Shown: positions 9,391-18,492 of the stretch, in pieces
Position numbering within the stretch: position 1 is the first letter of the stretch
How the letters are laid out: every line of letters begins with the position of its first letter
Origin: Cyanobacteria bacterium RYN_339
GTDB lineage: Bacteria; Cyanobacteriota; Sericytochromatia; S15B-MN24; JAQBPE01
Reading direction: 5' to 3'
Assembly (NCBI GenBank): GCA_028287685.1
Contig: JAQBPE010000230.1
Location: forward strand, 1-57,569
Length of the DNA: 57,569 nt
Notes under the pieces: generated by a model
Told to the model about the DNA's origin: nothing
What the model saw: only the letters and a program-made list of their open reading frames with translations
Databases searched by the model: none
Translations under genes and position numbers: made by a program

Positions 9391-9419
9391 ACATTAAGGC
9401 ATGGCGTTTGACCCGTCAA
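9391..9419 (-). promoter_or_regulatory. Sigma-70 promoter of the signalling operon
   Basis: Read on the minus strand, TTGACG (9419-9414), a 17-base spacer and TAATGT (9396-9391) match the -35/-10 pattern well. Transcription would begin about 30 bases before the TTG start at 9353. This is one of the few promoters in the window with a good -35. Confidence 0.65.
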
Positions 9420-9444
9420 GGGAGCGTCGTATCCGGGGATCCGC

Positions 9445-9450
9445 TATAAT
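9445..9450 (+). promoter_or_regulatory. -10 hexamer TATAAT of dapD
   Basis: A perfect TATAAT lies 39 bases before the chosen dapD start, leaving a short leader that holds the AAGGA ribosome site. No good -35 is seen 16-18 bases upstream. Confidence 0.5.
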
Positions 9451-9489
9451 GCACGCGTTTGGCCGTTAACGATGACATAAGGAATGCCC

Positions 9490-10317
9490 ATGATGCCCAC
9501 CACCGGAGAGTTAGAGACCCTCATCAGCCAGGCGTTCGACAACCGCGAACTGTTGCAGCACGCGGATACGCGGGCTGCCGTCGAACAGGTGATCGCCCGC
9601 CTGGATCGGGGTGAGCTGCGGGTGGCCGAGAAGCGCGATGGGCAGTGGGTGGTGAACGCCTGGGTGAAACAAGCGATCTTGCTTTACTTCGCCTCGCGCC
9701 CGCTCGAGCCGATGGAGGCCGGCGGCCTGTCGTTCTATGACAAGGTGCCCGTCAAGAAGGACCACGCCAAGGCCGGCGTGCGCGTGGTGCCGCCCGGCGT
9801 GGCCCGCTACGGCTCCTTCCTCGAAGCCGGCGTGGTCATGATGCCGAGTTATGTCAACATCGGCGCCTGGGTCGGATCGGGCACGATGGTCGATACATGG
9901 GCCACGGTGGGCTCGTGTGCGCAGATCGGCAAGAACGTCCACCTGTCGGGCGGTGTGGGGATCGGTGGGGTGCTAGAGCCGCCCAGCGCCAGCCCCGTCA
10001 TCATCGAGGACGGCTGCTTCATCGGCTCCCGTTGCATCGTGGTCGAGGGCGTGGTCGTGGAAGAGGAGGCCGTGTTGGGCGCCAACGTCGTGTTGACCTC
10101 CAGCACGCCGATCGTGGACGTCAGCGGCCCGGAAGCGAAGGTGATGAAAGGCCGCGTGCCCGCTCGCTCGGTCGTGATCCCAGGCACCATGCCGAAGGAG
10201 TTCCCCGCGGGCACGTACCACGTGCCTTGCGCGCTGATCATCGGGCAGCGCAAGGAAAGCACCGACAAGAAGACCAGCCTCAACGACGTGCTGCGGACGT
10301 TCAACGTACAGGTGTGA
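9490..10317 (+). CDS. dapD: Tetrahydrodipicolinate N-succinyltransferase
   Basis: DapD transfers succinyl from succinyl-CoA to tetrahydrodipicolinate in the succinylase branch of lysine/diaminopimelate synthesis. The protein (275 residues) has the family's N-terminal helical domain and a left-handed beta-helix of hexapeptide repeats from about residue 95 to 235. Typical stretches include MPSYVNIGAWVG, GTMVDTWATVGSCAQIG and VHLSGGVGIGGVLEP. The length is normal for the family. AAGGA at 9479-9483 fits ATG 9490 (six-base gap) better than ATG 9484, which nearly touches it. dapE follows 199 bases later, and the two genes probably serve the same pathway. Confidence 0.96.
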   Translation: MMPTTGELETLISQAFDNRELLQHADTRAAVEQVIARLDRGELRVAEKRDGQWVVNAWVKQAILLYFASRPLEPMEAGGLSFYDKVPVKKDHAKAGVRVVPPGVARYGSFLEAGVVMMPSYVNIGAWVGSGTMVDTWATVGSCAQIGKNVHLSGGVGIGGVLEPPSASPVIIEDGCFIGSRCIVVEGVVVEEEAVLGANVVLTSSTPIVDVSGPEAKVMKGRVPARSVVIPGTMPKEFPAGTYHVPCALIIGQRKESTDKKTSLNDVLRTFNVQV

Positions 10318-10329
10318 TAAACCCGCATG

Positions 10330-10355
10330 GTGGCAGGGTTTGATCGCCCTGTCAC
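10330..10355 (+). other. Stem-loop after dapD
   Basis: GTGGCAGGG (10330-10338) pairs with CCCTGTCAC (10347-10355), nine pairs with one G-T. There is no T-run after it, so it is not a classical intrinsic terminator. It may protect the 3' end of the dapD mRNA or pause polymerase. Confidence 0.4.
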
Positions 10356-10516
10356 CCGCGCAGCCTGGCGCCCGCTTGGCGCTGTCGCCGGCGGGCGGGC
10401 GCTGCCACCCATGGAATGTGGCCACGTTATGGTCCGGTGCTCGGTCGCCTGCTCCGTGTTTAGACTCTTCGTTGCACCACGCGGTGTTGCGGACCTGCTG
10501 CCAGAAAGGTCGATAA

Positions 10517-11593
10517 ATGCCCGTGGTGGACGCCTCGTTGCTCGCTGCTTGGACCCTGGAATTATGTGGGATTCCCTCCGTGACGGGGGACGAGGATGCC
10601 GTATGCGGCATCACGGCTGCGTTGGTGGCCAAAGTCGCCCCGGGCGTGGTGGTGACAAGGGTCGGCAACTCCTTGGTTTGCCGGCCGCCGGCGGTCTTGG
10701 GCCGGCCCACCGTGGGGCTTTTCGGCCATCTCGACACCGTCAAGCCCGCCACCGACCAGCCCTTGGAGGTTTCCGGCGGCCGGGTGTTTGGCTGTGGTGC
10801 CAGCGACATGAAGGGCGGGTTGGCGGTCATGCTGGCGATCTTGGCCCGGCATGCGGAGTTGACGGCGGCCAACGTGGTGGCGGTCTTCTACGACAAGGAA
10901 GAGGGCCCCGCCGTGGACAATGGCCTGGAGCCGCTGTACGCCACGGGGGCAGTGCCAGATCTGGACTTCGCCTTCTGCCTGGAGCCCACGGACAACCGCG
11001 TACAGGTCGGCTGCGTGGGCGGGCTGCATGCGGAGGTGGTCTTCCGCGGCCGCCGGGCCCATTCCGCCCGGCCCTGGCAAGGCGAGAACGCCATCTACAA
11101 GGCCACGGCCTACCTCGCGCGGCTGCGGGACCGCGGCCGGATCGCCGTGCCCTTCGGAGATTTGACCTACTACGAGGTCATGAACGCCACGATGGCGTCG
11201 ACCGTGAACTCCCGCAACGTGTTGCCGGATGCCTTCACCCTGAACGTGAACTACCGGTTCGCGCCGGGCAAGGCGGTCGAGGCCGCCAAGCAGGAGCTGT
11301 TGGACCTGGTGGACGGCGAGGCCGACGTGACCTTCATCGACGAGGCCCCAGCCGGCGCGGTCTGCATCGACCACCCGTTCTTGACGCGCTTGGGACTGCC
11401 GCTGGAGCCCAAGCAGGCATGGACCGACGTGGCCCGGCTGACGGCGCGGGGGATCCCGGCCGTGAACTTCGGGCCGGGCGAGACGGCGCAGGCCCACCAG
11501 GCGCGCGAGAGCATCGCGATCGCGGACTTGGACTTCAATTACCGCGCGTTTGCGGCCTTCTTCGGTGGCCAGCCCGGCGCCAATCTGGCATAA
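10517..11593 (+). CDS. dapE: Succinyl-diaminopimelate desuccinylase (M20 family)
   Basis: DapE removes succinate from N-succinyl-LL-diaminopimelate with a two-zinc active site. Metal and catalytic motifs of the M20 family are all present: GHLDTV, the GCGASDMKGG segment, DKEEGP with the catalytic/metal Glu pair, CLEPTDN, and a late His in ETAQAHQ. The dimerisation insert (VGGLHAEVVFRGRRAHSARP) is typical of dapE. The 358-residue length fits. AGAAAGG precedes ATG 10517 by about eight bases. A CATAAT hexamer at its very end probably starts the ferredoxin transcript. Confidence 0.9.
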   Translation: MPVVDASLLAAWTLELCGIPSVTGDEDAVCGITAALVAKVAPGVVVTRVGNSLVCRPPAVLGRPTVGLFGHLDTVKPATDQPLEVSGGRVFGCGASDMKGGLAVMLAILARHAELTAANVVAVFYDKEEGPAVDNGLEPLYATGAVPDLDFAFCLEPTDNRVQVGCVGGLHAEVVFRGRRAHSARPWQGENAIYKATAYLARLRDRGRIAVPFGDLTYYEVMNATMASTVNSRNVLPDAFTLNVNYRFAPGKAVEAAKQELLDLVDGEADVTFIDEAPAGAVCIDHPFLTRLGLPLEPKQAWTDVARLTARGIPAVNFGPGETAQAHQARESIAIADLDFNYRAFAAFFGGQPGANLA

Positions 11594-11626
11594 TGGGGCA
11601 CTTTTCTATTTTTACGGAGCTCTTCC

Positions 11627-11863
11627 ATGGCTGATAAAACCATCAAGTATCCCGATAACGTCTCGGGCAAGTACTACGTCGACCAGACCTGCATCTTCTG
11701 CAACCTGTGCGAGTCGCTCGCCCCTGATAACTTCCGCGCCGTGGACGACGGCACCCACGACATCTGCCACAAGCAGCCCGAAGGCGCCGAAGAACTGGCC
11801 GCTTGCGAAGAAGCGATGGCCGGTTGCCCCGTCAATGCCATCGGCGACGACGGCGACATCTAA
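11627..11863 (+). CDS. Small 4Fe-4S ferredoxin
   Basis: A 78-residue, strongly acidic electron carrier. CIFCNLC gives three cluster cysteines and CPVNAI the fourth, as in single-cluster ferredoxins. Two further cysteines (ICHKQ and AACEEA) may form the disulfide seen in some of these proteins. GGAG lies nine bases before the ATG. A strong terminator follows directly after the stop. Its redox partner is not evident; the neighbours are lysine genes that do not need it. Confidence 0.9.
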   Translation: MADKTIKYPDNVSGKYYVDQTCIFCNLCESLAPDNFRAVDDGTHDICHKQPEGAEELAACEEAMAGCPVNAIGDDGDI

Positions 11864-11867
11864 GCCG

Positions 11868-11891
11868 GAGCCCCCACCGGGGGCTCTTTTT
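11868..11891 (+). terminator. Intrinsic terminator between ferredoxin and aminotransferase
   Basis: Stem GAGCCCCC (11868-11875), loop ACC, stem GGGGGCTC (11879-11886), then TTTTT. Its T-run ends only two bases before the ATG of the next gene (11894), which is an unusual arrangement. Confidence 0.9.
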
Positions 11892-11893
11892 GT

Positions 11894-12982
11894 ATGAACC
11901 CGACGCTTGCTGCCATCCCCGGCTCCCTGATCCGCGCCCTGAACGCCCAGAAGCGTCCGGGCGACATCGACCTCGGGCTGGGCGAGCCGCTGCTTAGGCC
12001 CGACGTGGCCTGGTTCGAGGCCGCCACCGAGTGGGTGCGCGAGTTCGGCTGCCCCTATTCGGCGAACGCCGGCATGTTGGAGTTGCGGACCAAGCTGGCG
12101 ACGCACTTTGCGTACCCGGGGTTGGACCGGCCCGAGAACGTCTGCGTCACGGTCGGCTCGCAGGAGGCCTTGTACCTGGCCATCAAGGCGCTGTGCGACC
12201 CGGCCACGGACGAGGTCTTGATCGTTTCGCCGTGCTACCCGGCTTACCCCAAGCTGTGCCAGCTCGAAGGCGTGGCGCACCGCGAAGTGTTGCTGGATCC
12301 CGAGCGTGGGTTCGAGCCGGATGCCGACCGCGTCTTGGCGGCCATCGGTCCGCAGACCCGGCTGGTCTTGTTGGCCTCGCCGGCGAACCCGACGGGACGG
12401 GTTTGGCCGCGCGCCGAGTTGGAGAAGTTGGCGGCCGGCCTGGGCGAGGTGGCCGTGTTGGTGGACGAGGTCTACCGCGAGCTGGACTATTCCGACCAAG
12501 CGCCGTTCTCGATCGCGACGGTGCACCCACATACCTTCGTGGCGAACTCGCTATCGAAGAGCCATGCCCTGACGGGGCTGCGCCTGGGTTGGCTGATGGG
12601 GCCGGCCGAGCCGATGCAGGCGGTCGTGAAGGCGCACCAGTTCGTGAACACGGCGGCCAGCACCTTCTCGCAGCGGGTGGCGTTGGCGGCGCTGGACGCG
12701 CCTTCGCACCGGGCGCATTACATGGCGCAGCGCGCCAGGTTGCTGCAGTTGCTGGATGCCGCGGGCCTGGCCTACGTCGCGCCCGACGGCGCGTTTTACT
12801 GCATGCTGCGCATCGGCGGCGACAGCGTGAAGGCGGCCTTTGCGCTGCTGGAGCAGGAGCGGGTCGTGACCATCCCCGGCGTGGCCTTCGGGGCCGAGGG
12901 CTGGCTGCGGATTTCGTGGGTGGCGCCCGAGGAGGCGCTCGCGGAGGGCATCGGCCGGATCGCCCGGTTTCTCCAGTGTTAG
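11894..12982 (+). CDS. PLP-dependent aminotransferase, class I/II (candidate DapC)
   Basis: A fold-type I aminotransferase of 362 residues. The PLP-binding lysine sits in SLSKSHALTGLRLG; the cofactor-contacting SPANPTGRVW and VDEVYREL stretches and the final RISW arginine are present. Because dapD and dapE lie just upstream, it may be N-succinyldiaminopimelate aminotransferase (DapC), the missing middle step, but sequence alone does not prove the substrate. No ribosome site fits: the ATG follows a terminator T-run by two bases. Translation may depend on readthrough, on leaderless initiation or on a start missed here. The conserved IDLGLGEP stretch lies only about 25 residues in, so a much later start is unlikely. 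Confidence 0.85.
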   Translation: MNPTLAAIPGSLIRALNAQKRPGDIDLGLGEPLLRPDVAWFEAATEWVREFGCPYSANAGMLELRTKLATHFAYPGLDRPENVCVTVGSQEALYLAIKALCDPATDEVLIVSPCYPAYPKLCQLEGVAHREVLLDPERGFEPDADRVLAAIGPQTRLVLLASPANPTGRVWPRAELEKLAAGLGEVAVLVDEVYRELDYSDQAPFSIATVHPHTFVANSLSKSHALTGLRLGWLMGPAEPMQAVVKAHQFVNTAASTFSQRVALAALDAPSHRAHYMAQRARLLQLLDAAGLAYVAPDGAFYCMLRIGGDSVKAAFALLEQERVVTIPGVAFGAEGWLRISWVAPEEALAEGIGRIARFLQC

Positions 12983-13004
12983 AATAAATCCCAGGAGGAT
13001 CCCC

Positions 13005-13841
13005 ATGCGCATGTTTTCAACGGTGACGGATTACCACGTCCACATGGAGCGCGGCCCCTTCAGCTTCGAGTGGCTGGAGCGCTTCTTGGAGCAAGCCAAG
13101 AAGGCCGGCGTGACCGACCTGGGCATCTCCGAGCATGCGTACCGCTTCGCGGAAACCCGCCACCTGTTGCTCAACCCGTGGGTGGAGATGAAGCAGAAGG
13201 AAGCCAAGGCCGCGGGCCATGGCGACCTGCAGGCCTATATCGACTTCTTGCTGGAGGCCCGCCGGCGCGGCAGGCCCGTGAAGATCGGCATCGAGATGGA
13301 CTACATGCCGGAGAACGGCCAGGCTATGAAGCAGTTCCTGGCCCAGTACCCCTTCGACTACGCCATCGGCAGCGTGCACTGGCTGGGCGGCTTCGGCTTC
13401 GACCTGGACGAGATGCGCGACCAGTGGACCAAGGGCAACGTGGACGACATCTACGAGACCTACTTCTCCGCCCTCGAGAAGCTGATCGAGGACGCGCCGG
13501 TCGACATCATCGGGCACGCAGACGTGATCAAGGTCTTCGGCTTCCACAACCCGCCCGTGGCCAAGAAGTGGTACGAGCGGCTGACGCCCAAGATCAAGGC
13601 CAGCGGCATGGCCGTGGAGATTTCGACCGCGGGCTGGCGCAAGCCGGTCAAGGAGATCTACCCGGCGCCGGAGTGGATCCGGATGCTGGTCGAAGCGGGC
13701 GTCCCCTTGGTGCTCTCGTCTGATGCCCACCGCCCGGAAGACGTGGGCGCCGGTTACAACGAGGCCATCGATCTGCTGCGGGCGTTGGGCGTGACGCGCC
13801 TGCACACGGTCAAGGAACGGACGCTGAGCCTGGCGCTGTGA
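13005..13841 (+). CDS. PHP-family phosphatase, probable histidinol-phosphatase (HisJ/HisK type)
   Basis: A 278-residue metal-dependent PHP-fold phosphoesterase. Metal-ligand motifs occur in order: DYHVHM near the N-terminus, ISEHAY, GIEMDY, GSVHWLGG, GHADVIKVFG and SSDAHRPEDVG at the C-terminus. This is the usual layout of monofunctional histidinol-phosphatases, the penultimate step of histidine synthesis. No other his genes are in the window. AGGAGG precedes ATG 13005 with good spacing, and TAGAAT just after the aminotransferase end gives a likely promoter. Another PHP phosphoesterase function remains possible. Confidence 0.86.
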   Translation: MRMFSTVTDYHVHMERGPFSFEWLERFLEQAKKAGVTDLGISEHAYRFAETRHLLLNPWVEMKQKEAKAAGHGDLQAYIDFLLEARRRGRPVKIGIEMDYMPENGQAMKQFLAQYPFDYAIGSVHWLGGFGFDLDEMRDQWTKGNVDDIYETYFSALEKLIEDAPVDIIGHADVIKVFGFHNPPVAKKWYERLTPKIKASGMAVEISTAGWRKPVKEIYPAPEWIRMLVEAGVPLVLSSDAHRPEDVGAGYNEAIDLLRALGVTRLHTVKERTLSLAL

Positions 13842-14045
13842 TCTACGTCCGCGATCGGGTCTGTGATCCGCGCGACGTTTCCGCCTGAGGTGAACCTCTC
13901 CACATAACTGTGTTGCGGGGTTACAGAATTCTTTTAGAGACCATTAAGTCTTCATGGGAATTGGTCGTTGATCACATGGCGGCCTCTACCGGGCTTGCTA
14001 CTGTGAGCCTGGAAACGCCAATACGTCACGGAGGACGAACCCGTT

Positions 14046-14402
14046 ATGCCGCAACTCTTGTCTTTTGTCTGCGCCGAGCTGAACCAGCCTTACGAGGCGG
14101 TCTACTCCGAGCTGGCAGCCTTCCTGGAGATGGATATCGAAGCTGCCGTGAAGCGCTTCGCGCCCGATGATGCCGTCGCCCGCGTGCGCTACCACCGCCG
14201 GCAGCTGAGCCGCCGCGGCGTGCAGCAGCAGCTGGCCGAGCTGCTGGGCATCGAATCCGCTCCGGTCTTCGCCGCCGTGAGCGACGACGGCGCGCGCATC
14301 TTGCTCGACGCCCTGCTGGCGAAGCGCACGCTGACCATCACCACGCGAGCCGCCGAGACGCCGGAAATGCTCACCGAGCTCGAAGACGCGATGGCGCGGT
14401 AA
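14046..14402 (+). CDS. Unknown 118-residue protein
   Basis: I do not recognise this protein. It looks mostly helical and cytoplasmic, with two possible subdomains: residues 1 to about 75 (acidic, then a basic RYHRRQLSRRGVQQQ segment that could contact nucleic acid) and a C-terminal part. GGAGG lies about ten bases before the ATG, and an intrinsic terminator closes the unit, so it is a real single-gene transcript. Confidence 0.68.
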   Translation: MPQLLSFVCAELNQPYEAVYSELAAFLEMDIEAAVKRFAPDDAVARVRYHRRQLSRRGVQQQLAELLGIESAPVFAAVSDDGARILLDALLAKRTLTITTRAAETPEMLTELEDAMAR

Positions 14403-14417
14403 TCTACAGCAAGCGAG

Positions 14418-14451
14418 GGGCGGCTATCCCCAGCAGGGAAGCCGCCCTTTT
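14418..14451 (+). terminator. Intrinsic terminator
   Basis: GGGCGGCT (14418-14425) pairs with AGCCGCCC (14440-14447), with an inner TCCC/GGGA stem, followed by TTTT. It ends the transcript of the gene at 14046. Confidence 0.88.
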
Positions 14452-14478
14452 CGTACACGAAACTAATAATTTGTTTCG

Positions 14479-15075
14479 TTAATTAAATTTAGGTAGCGAG
14501 TCTTTAGACAGGACTGCATCGACCAGCCCATAAGCTTGGGCCTCGACCGCCGGCATGAAGAAGTCGCGCTCGGTGTCGCGCTCGATCTTCTCCAACGGTT
14601 GCTTGGTATGGATGGCGAGCAGCTCGTTCAGGCGCTTCTTCATGCGCATGATCTCCGCCGCCTGGATCTCGATGTCCGTGGCCTGGCCCTGGGCGCCGCC
14701 CAGCGGCTGGTGGATCATGATGCGGGCGTTGGGCAGGGCGATGCGCTTGCCGGGAGCGCCGGCCGCCAGCAGGAACGCGCCCATCGAAGCCGCCTGACCG
14801 ACGCAGATGGTCGACACGTCGGACTGGATGTACTGCATGGTGTCGTAAATGGCCAGGCCGGCCGTCACGACGCCGCCCGGGCTGTTGATGTACATGGCGA
14901 TGTCCTTGCCGGGGTCCTCGGACTCCAGGAAGAGCAGCTGGGCGATGATCATGTTAGCGACGTTGTCGTCGACCTGGGAGCCCAGGAAGACGATGCGCTC
15001 CTTCAGGAGCCGGCTGAAGATGTCCCAGCCACGTTCGCCGCGGCTGGTGGTTTCTACGACGGTAGGGACGAGCAT
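14479..15075 (-). CDS. clpP: ATP-dependent Clp protease proteolytic subunit
   Basis: ClpP serine peptidase, the barrel that degrades proteins unfolded by Clp ATPases. The 198-residue length is typical. The catalytic triad is S97 ([11 protein letters not shown]), H122 (MIHQPLGG) and D171 (RDTERDFFM). The start at 15075 is set by a strong AGGAGGT ribosome site; codons further upstream would add an unrelated arm. No clpX or trigger-factor gene is adjacent, unlike the common tig-clpP-clpX order. Confidence 0.96.
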   Translation of the reverse strand: MLVPTVVETTSRGERGWDIFSRLLKERIVFLGSQVDDNVANMIIAQLLFLESEDPGKDIAMYINSPGGVVTAGLAIYDTMQYIQSDVSTICVGQAASMGAFLLAAGAPGKRIALPNARIMIHQPLGGAQGQATDIEIQAAEIMRMKKRLNELLAIHTKQPLEKIERDTERDFFMPAVEAQAYGLVDAVLSKDSLPKFN

Positions 15076-15189
15076 GGGGCACCTCCTTCTCTGGTAAGGC
15101 CAGCGTACCAGGGGCTCGGCCGCTGCCGAGGCCAAGGTTTGGCTCTGGGCCTGGGTTCCAGGCGGAGGATCTCGCCAGTGGCCGGCACG

Positions 15190-15217
15190 AAAAAAGGGCG
15201 CCGCTGGTGCGGCGCCC
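15190..15217 (-). terminator. Intrinsic terminator of the peptidoglycan-binding gene
   Basis: On the minus strand, GGGCGCCGC, loop ACCA and GCGGCGCCC are followed by TTTTTT (15195-15190). It lies just after the stop codon at 15233 and separates that gene from clpP. Confidence 0.9.
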
Positions 15218-15232
15218 CGGAGGCTTGCGTGG

Positions 15233-16606
15233 TTAGGCGTTGCTGTCCTTTTTGAGTTGGACCAGGGCCGCGATCAGGGTGGGGTCCGTGGTGGAGCGGA
15301 TGGCATTGTCGAGGTCCGCGCCGGTCCAGTCGTTGTCGCGGACGGCGTTCTTGACCTGGCCCCAGACACTCGGGTTGGTCGCCAGGGCAGGGTAGTTCTG
15401 GGCGATCGTGGCGAGGCGGCCGGCCTCGTTCTGGGTGAAGGTCTGCGCCTGCTTGCCGCCGGCGGTCTCCGCGGTGTTGGTGTAGTCGACGAAGGACTTC
15501 AGCGCGTTGACGTCGGCCTGGCTGCTGACGCCGTCCACGGCCGTCTGGTAGTCGCCGTAGTTGGTGCGGCCGTCGAAGCCCTTGGCGAGCGCCTGGCGCA
15601 CGGCCGGGCTGGCCTCCGTCATGGAGCGCATGGTGGTGGCCAGCTGCTTCAGCTGTTGCACGGTCTCCGGGAACTGACCGTTGACCTTGGACTTGGCCTC
15701 CGCCAGATCGGCCACTGCCTTGAAGTCCTCCGGACGGCCGTCGCTGGCCTGGAGCGCGTTGGAGAAGTCCGTGAAGGTGCGTTCCTGGTCCTGCATCGCC
15801 TCGAGCAGGCGATCGCCCACGCCATCGGAGAGCTTGCCGCCGACGATGGCTTTCAAGACGTCGGCACGGGCATCGGTGGTAGGCAGGCTGTCGGCCAGTT
15901 GCTGCAACTTGGCCTTGTCGCCGCCGGCGTCCTTGATGGCGTCCTGGAAGGCCGCGTTGTCGACCGTGGCTTCCTGGATCGTGGCATCGTTCGCCGGGTC
16001 CTGGGCCTCCGGGTGGTCGGCGACCCAGTCTTCATGGGCCTGCTTGGTCCCGATTGCGGCCTTGGCCAGGAACTCCTTCTGGATGGCCGCGGAGGTGATG
16101 GGGCCGGCCTTGCCGTCGGCATTGCCGTCGGCATCCACATGGCCGACGCTGGTCTGGTAGGCCTTCACGGCCGCCTCCGTCTTGCCACCAAACTTGCCGT
16201 CGATCTCGCCTTCGTAGAGGCCGAGGCCCTTGAGCTGAGCCTGGAGGACCTTCACCTGCGCCGGGTCGTTGTGGCCGCCCTTCGAAAGCACCGGGCCCGT
16301 GGCGGGGTCCGTCGGGGCCGGCTGGAGGTTGCCCACCAGGGAGGAGAACTGATCCATGTTGAAGGAGTCCGCGTTGGTCTGACGCAGGGCCGCATCCACG
16401 GCGTCCTGGCTGATGCCCAGGGCGGTGGCGGCGTTAGCCGCGACGGCCTGGCGCGAAATGGTGTGGACATCACCCGGGGCGTCAGGGGCGGTGTCCGCCG
16501 CGTCCAGCGCCTTGAAGGCCGCATTGGTCTCCACTTCTTGCTGGTGCTGCGGCTTGTTGTCGTGGCCGAACGGGGTGCTGGTTGGTTGAACCTTCGTGAC
16601 GTCCAT
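15233..16606 (-). CDS. Large cytoplasmic or exported protein with a peptidoglycan-binding (PGB1) domain
   Basis: A 457-residue protein with one recognisable domain. Residues about 105-170 match a PG_binding_1 fold ([20 protein letters not shown], then [14 protein letters not shown]), with an inserted DADGNADGK loop that may bind calcium. The remaining 280 residues are Ala/Asp/Gln-rich helical repeats without known motifs. There is no Sec signal peptide at the chosen start (ATG 16606, AAGGAG upstream), so export would need another route. It is transcribed alone. Related unknowns in such genomes may be structural or secreted effectors, but that is inference. Confidence 0.72.
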   Translation of the reverse strand: MDVTKVQPTSTPFGHDNKPQHQQEVETNAAFKALDAADTAPDAPGDVHTISRQAVAANAATALGISQDAVDAALRQTNADSFNMDQFSSLVGNLQPAPTDPATGPVLSKGGHNDPAQVKVLQAQLKGLGLYEGEIDGKFGGKTEAAVKAYQTSVGHVDADGNADGKAGPITSAAIQKEFLAKAAIGTKQAHEDWVADHPEAQDPANDATIQEATVDNAAFQDAIKDAGGDKAKLQQLADSLPTTDARADVLKAIVGGKLSDGVGDRLLEAMQDQERTFTDFSNALQASDGRPEDFKAVADLAEAKSKVNGQFPETVQQLKQLATTMRSMTEASPAVRQALAKGFDGRTNYGDYQTAVDGVSSQADVNALKSFVDYTNTAETAGGKQAQTFTQNEAGRLATIAQNYPALATNPSVWGQVKNAVRDNDWTGADLDNAIRSTTDPTLIAALVQLKKDSNA

Positions 16607-16634
16607 GGCGGTCTCCTTCTTGGGCTTGCTTGTT

Positions 16635-16640
16635 CTTATA
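16635..16640 (-). promoter_or_regulatory. -10 hexamer TATAAG of the peptidoglycan-binding gene
   Basis: On the minus strand TATAAG lies about 28 bases before ATG 16606, with the AAGGAG ribosome site in between. No clear -35 was found. Confidence 0.4.
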
Positions 16641-16676
16641 CTTACCCGGACATAGTGTCGGCGAGTCACGTTGTGA

Positions 16677-16682
16677 GATAAT
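16677..16682 (+). promoter_or_regulatory. -10 hexamer GATAAT of the acyl-CoA dehydrogenase gene
   Basis: GATAAT lies 35 bases before ATG 16718, divergent from the minus-strand promoter at 16635. The AGGAGG site at 16706 would be in the leader. Confidence 0.4.
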
Positions 16683-16717
16683 GGTGGATGCGAACCCCCA
16701 TCCCCAGGAGGCCGGAA

Positions 16718-18481
16718 ATGCTTGATTACGCCGCCTACCTCGCCGCCGTCGGCCATAGCTATTGGGAGCAGGATCCGGCCGCGCAGGACGCCTTAGCGGC
16801 GACGCTGGCGCCGGAGTGGCTGGACTGGGCGCGGCCGCGCTTCGAGGCGACGGGTGCGCGCGCGGCGTCCGTGTGGGCCGACCTGGCCGCCACCGCGAAC
16901 GAGAACCCGCCCAAGTTGCGCTCCCACAACCGCTGGGGCGAGCGGATCATGGAGGTGGAGGTCCACCCCGCCTACGAGCAGCTGGCGCGCGAGGTCTACG
17001 AGGCCGGCGTGGTCTGGCCGCGCTTCAACGAGGTGCAAGGCGGCAAGAAGGCGCCGTGGGGCGTGGTCTTCGGCCTAGGCTATCTGATGAGCCAGGCGGA
17101 GCAAGGCTTGTTCTGCCCGGTCTGCCTGACGGCCGGCACGGCCTGGCTGCTGGAGCGCTTCGCGGATGCCGACCTGAAGGCCAAGTACCTGCCCAAGGTG
17201 GCGGCCGCCGACTATGACGAGTTGATGGAAGGCGCGATGTTCCTGACGGAGCGCGCCGGCGGCTCCGATGTGGGCGCCAACGTCGTGGAAGCCCGCCAGG
17301 AAGACGGCGTGTGGAAGCTCTATGGCGACAAGTGGTTCGCCAGCAACGCCGGGCGCGCCAAGGCGATGATGGTGCTGGCGCGGCCTGCGGGCGCACCAGG
17401 CGGCACACGCGGGCTGGGCCTGTTCCTGGTGCCGCGGGACCTGGACGACGGCTCGCTGAACCCGATCCGCATCAACCGCCTGAAGGACAAGCTGGGCACC
17501 AAGAGCATGCCCAGCGGCGAGCTGACCTTCGAAGGCGCCGTGGGCTACCCCGTGGGGCCCGTCGAGCGCGGCTTCGCGTGCATGGCGGAGATGTTGAACC
17601 TCTCGCGCATCTACAACGCCGTGGCGTCGGTCGGGAACATGCGGCGCACCATCAACACCGCGATCGCCTATGCCCACGCGCGCACCGCCTTCGGGCAGGT
17701 GATCGACCGCGCGCCGATGGTGCAGGCCAAGCTGGTGGCGCTGGAAGTAGAGCAGGAGGCCGGCCTGCGGCTGGTCTTCGAGGCGATCGCCCTGCTGGAC
17801 AAGGCGGAGGCCGGCCAGGCGACCACGCGCGAGGAGCTGGCGCTGCGCGTGTTGACGCCCCTGATCAAGTACCACACGGCCCGCGAGGCCGTGGACACCG
17901 CCAGCGCCTGCGCGGAGCTGCTGGGCGGCAACGGCTACATCGAAGAGTGGCCAATTGCACGGTTTATGCGCGACGGCCAGGTGCTGCCCATCTGGGAAGG
18001 CACCACCAACATCCTGGTGCTGGACGTGCTGCGCTCCTTCGCCAAGGAGGGCACCGGCCCGGCCTTGCTGGCCTGGTACGGCGAGAAGCTCTCGAAGGTG
18101 GTGCCCCCCGCGCTGGCGAACCAGCACGGACAGCTGGCCGCCCAGGTGGCCGACCTCGAGCAGCACCTGCTGGCGCTGGCGGACCTGCCCGACGCCGATA
18201 AGCAGCTGCACGCCAAGGGCTGGTGCGACCGCGCGCTGCGGATCGGCCAGGGGCTGATGCTGCTGGAGGCGGCGGCACGTGACGCCACCACGGGCGCCGG
18301 GCGCGGCGTGCTGGTCTTGGCCGCGTTCATGCAGCGGCACTACACGCCGGGCGGCTGGCGTCAGCAGTTGCAAGGGGCGTCGCCGGCGCTGGGCTTCGAG
18401 GCGATCGTGCGCAAGCAGCCGGTCTCGCTGGACGACGCGGTGGCCTCGCTGCGCGAGCCCGGCATGGTGGCCCAATCCTGA
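16718..18481 (+). CDS. AidB-like acyl-CoA dehydrogenase
   Basis: A 587-residue flavoprotein of the acyl-CoA dehydrogenase superfamily. The N-terminal segment (NENPPKLRSHNRWGERIMEV) matches the AidB/ACAD11-type N domain, followed by the FAD-contacting stretch FLTERAGGSDVG and the conserved LPIWEGTTNI near the C-terminal helical domain. The protein is longer than beta-oxidation dehydrogenases (about 380 residues), consistent with the AidB group. AidB members can bind DNA and respond to alkylation; that role is not readable here. The start at 16718 follows AGGAGG by six bases. The GNAT gene begins 11 bases after its stop. Confidence 0.86.
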   Translation: MLDYAAYLAAVGHSYWEQDPAAQDALAATLAPEWLDWARPRFEATGARAASVWADLAATANENPPKLRSHNRWGERIMEVEVHPAYEQLAREVYEAGVVWPRFNEVQGGKKAPWGVVFGLGYLMSQAEQGLFCPVCLTAGTAWLLERFADADLKAKYLPKVAAADYDELMEGAMFLTERAGGSDVGANVVEARQEDGVWKLYGDKWFASNAGRAKAMMVLARPAGAPGGTRGLGLFLVPRDLDDGSLNPIRINRLKDKLGTKSMPSGELTFEGAVGYPVGPVERGFACMAEMLNLSRIYNAVASVGNMRRTINTAIAYAHARTAFGQVIDRAPMVQAKLVALEVEQEAGLRLVFEAIALLDKAEAGQATTREELALRVLTPLIKYHTAREAVDTASACAELLGGNGYIEEWPIARFMRDGQVLPIWEGTTNILVLDVLRSFAKEGTGPALLAWYGEKLSKVVPPALANQHGQLAAQVADLEQHLLALADLPDADKQLHAKGWCDRALRIGQGLMLLEAAARDATTGAGRGVLVLAAFMQRHYTPGGWRQQLQGASPALGFEAIVRKQPVSLDDAVASLREPGMVAQS

Positions 18482-18492
18482 CGCTCCACGAG

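Noticed and set aside
14460..14480. Terminator for clpP
   Set aside because: An ACGAAAC/GTTTCGT stem is present on the minus strand just after the stop, but no T-run follows.
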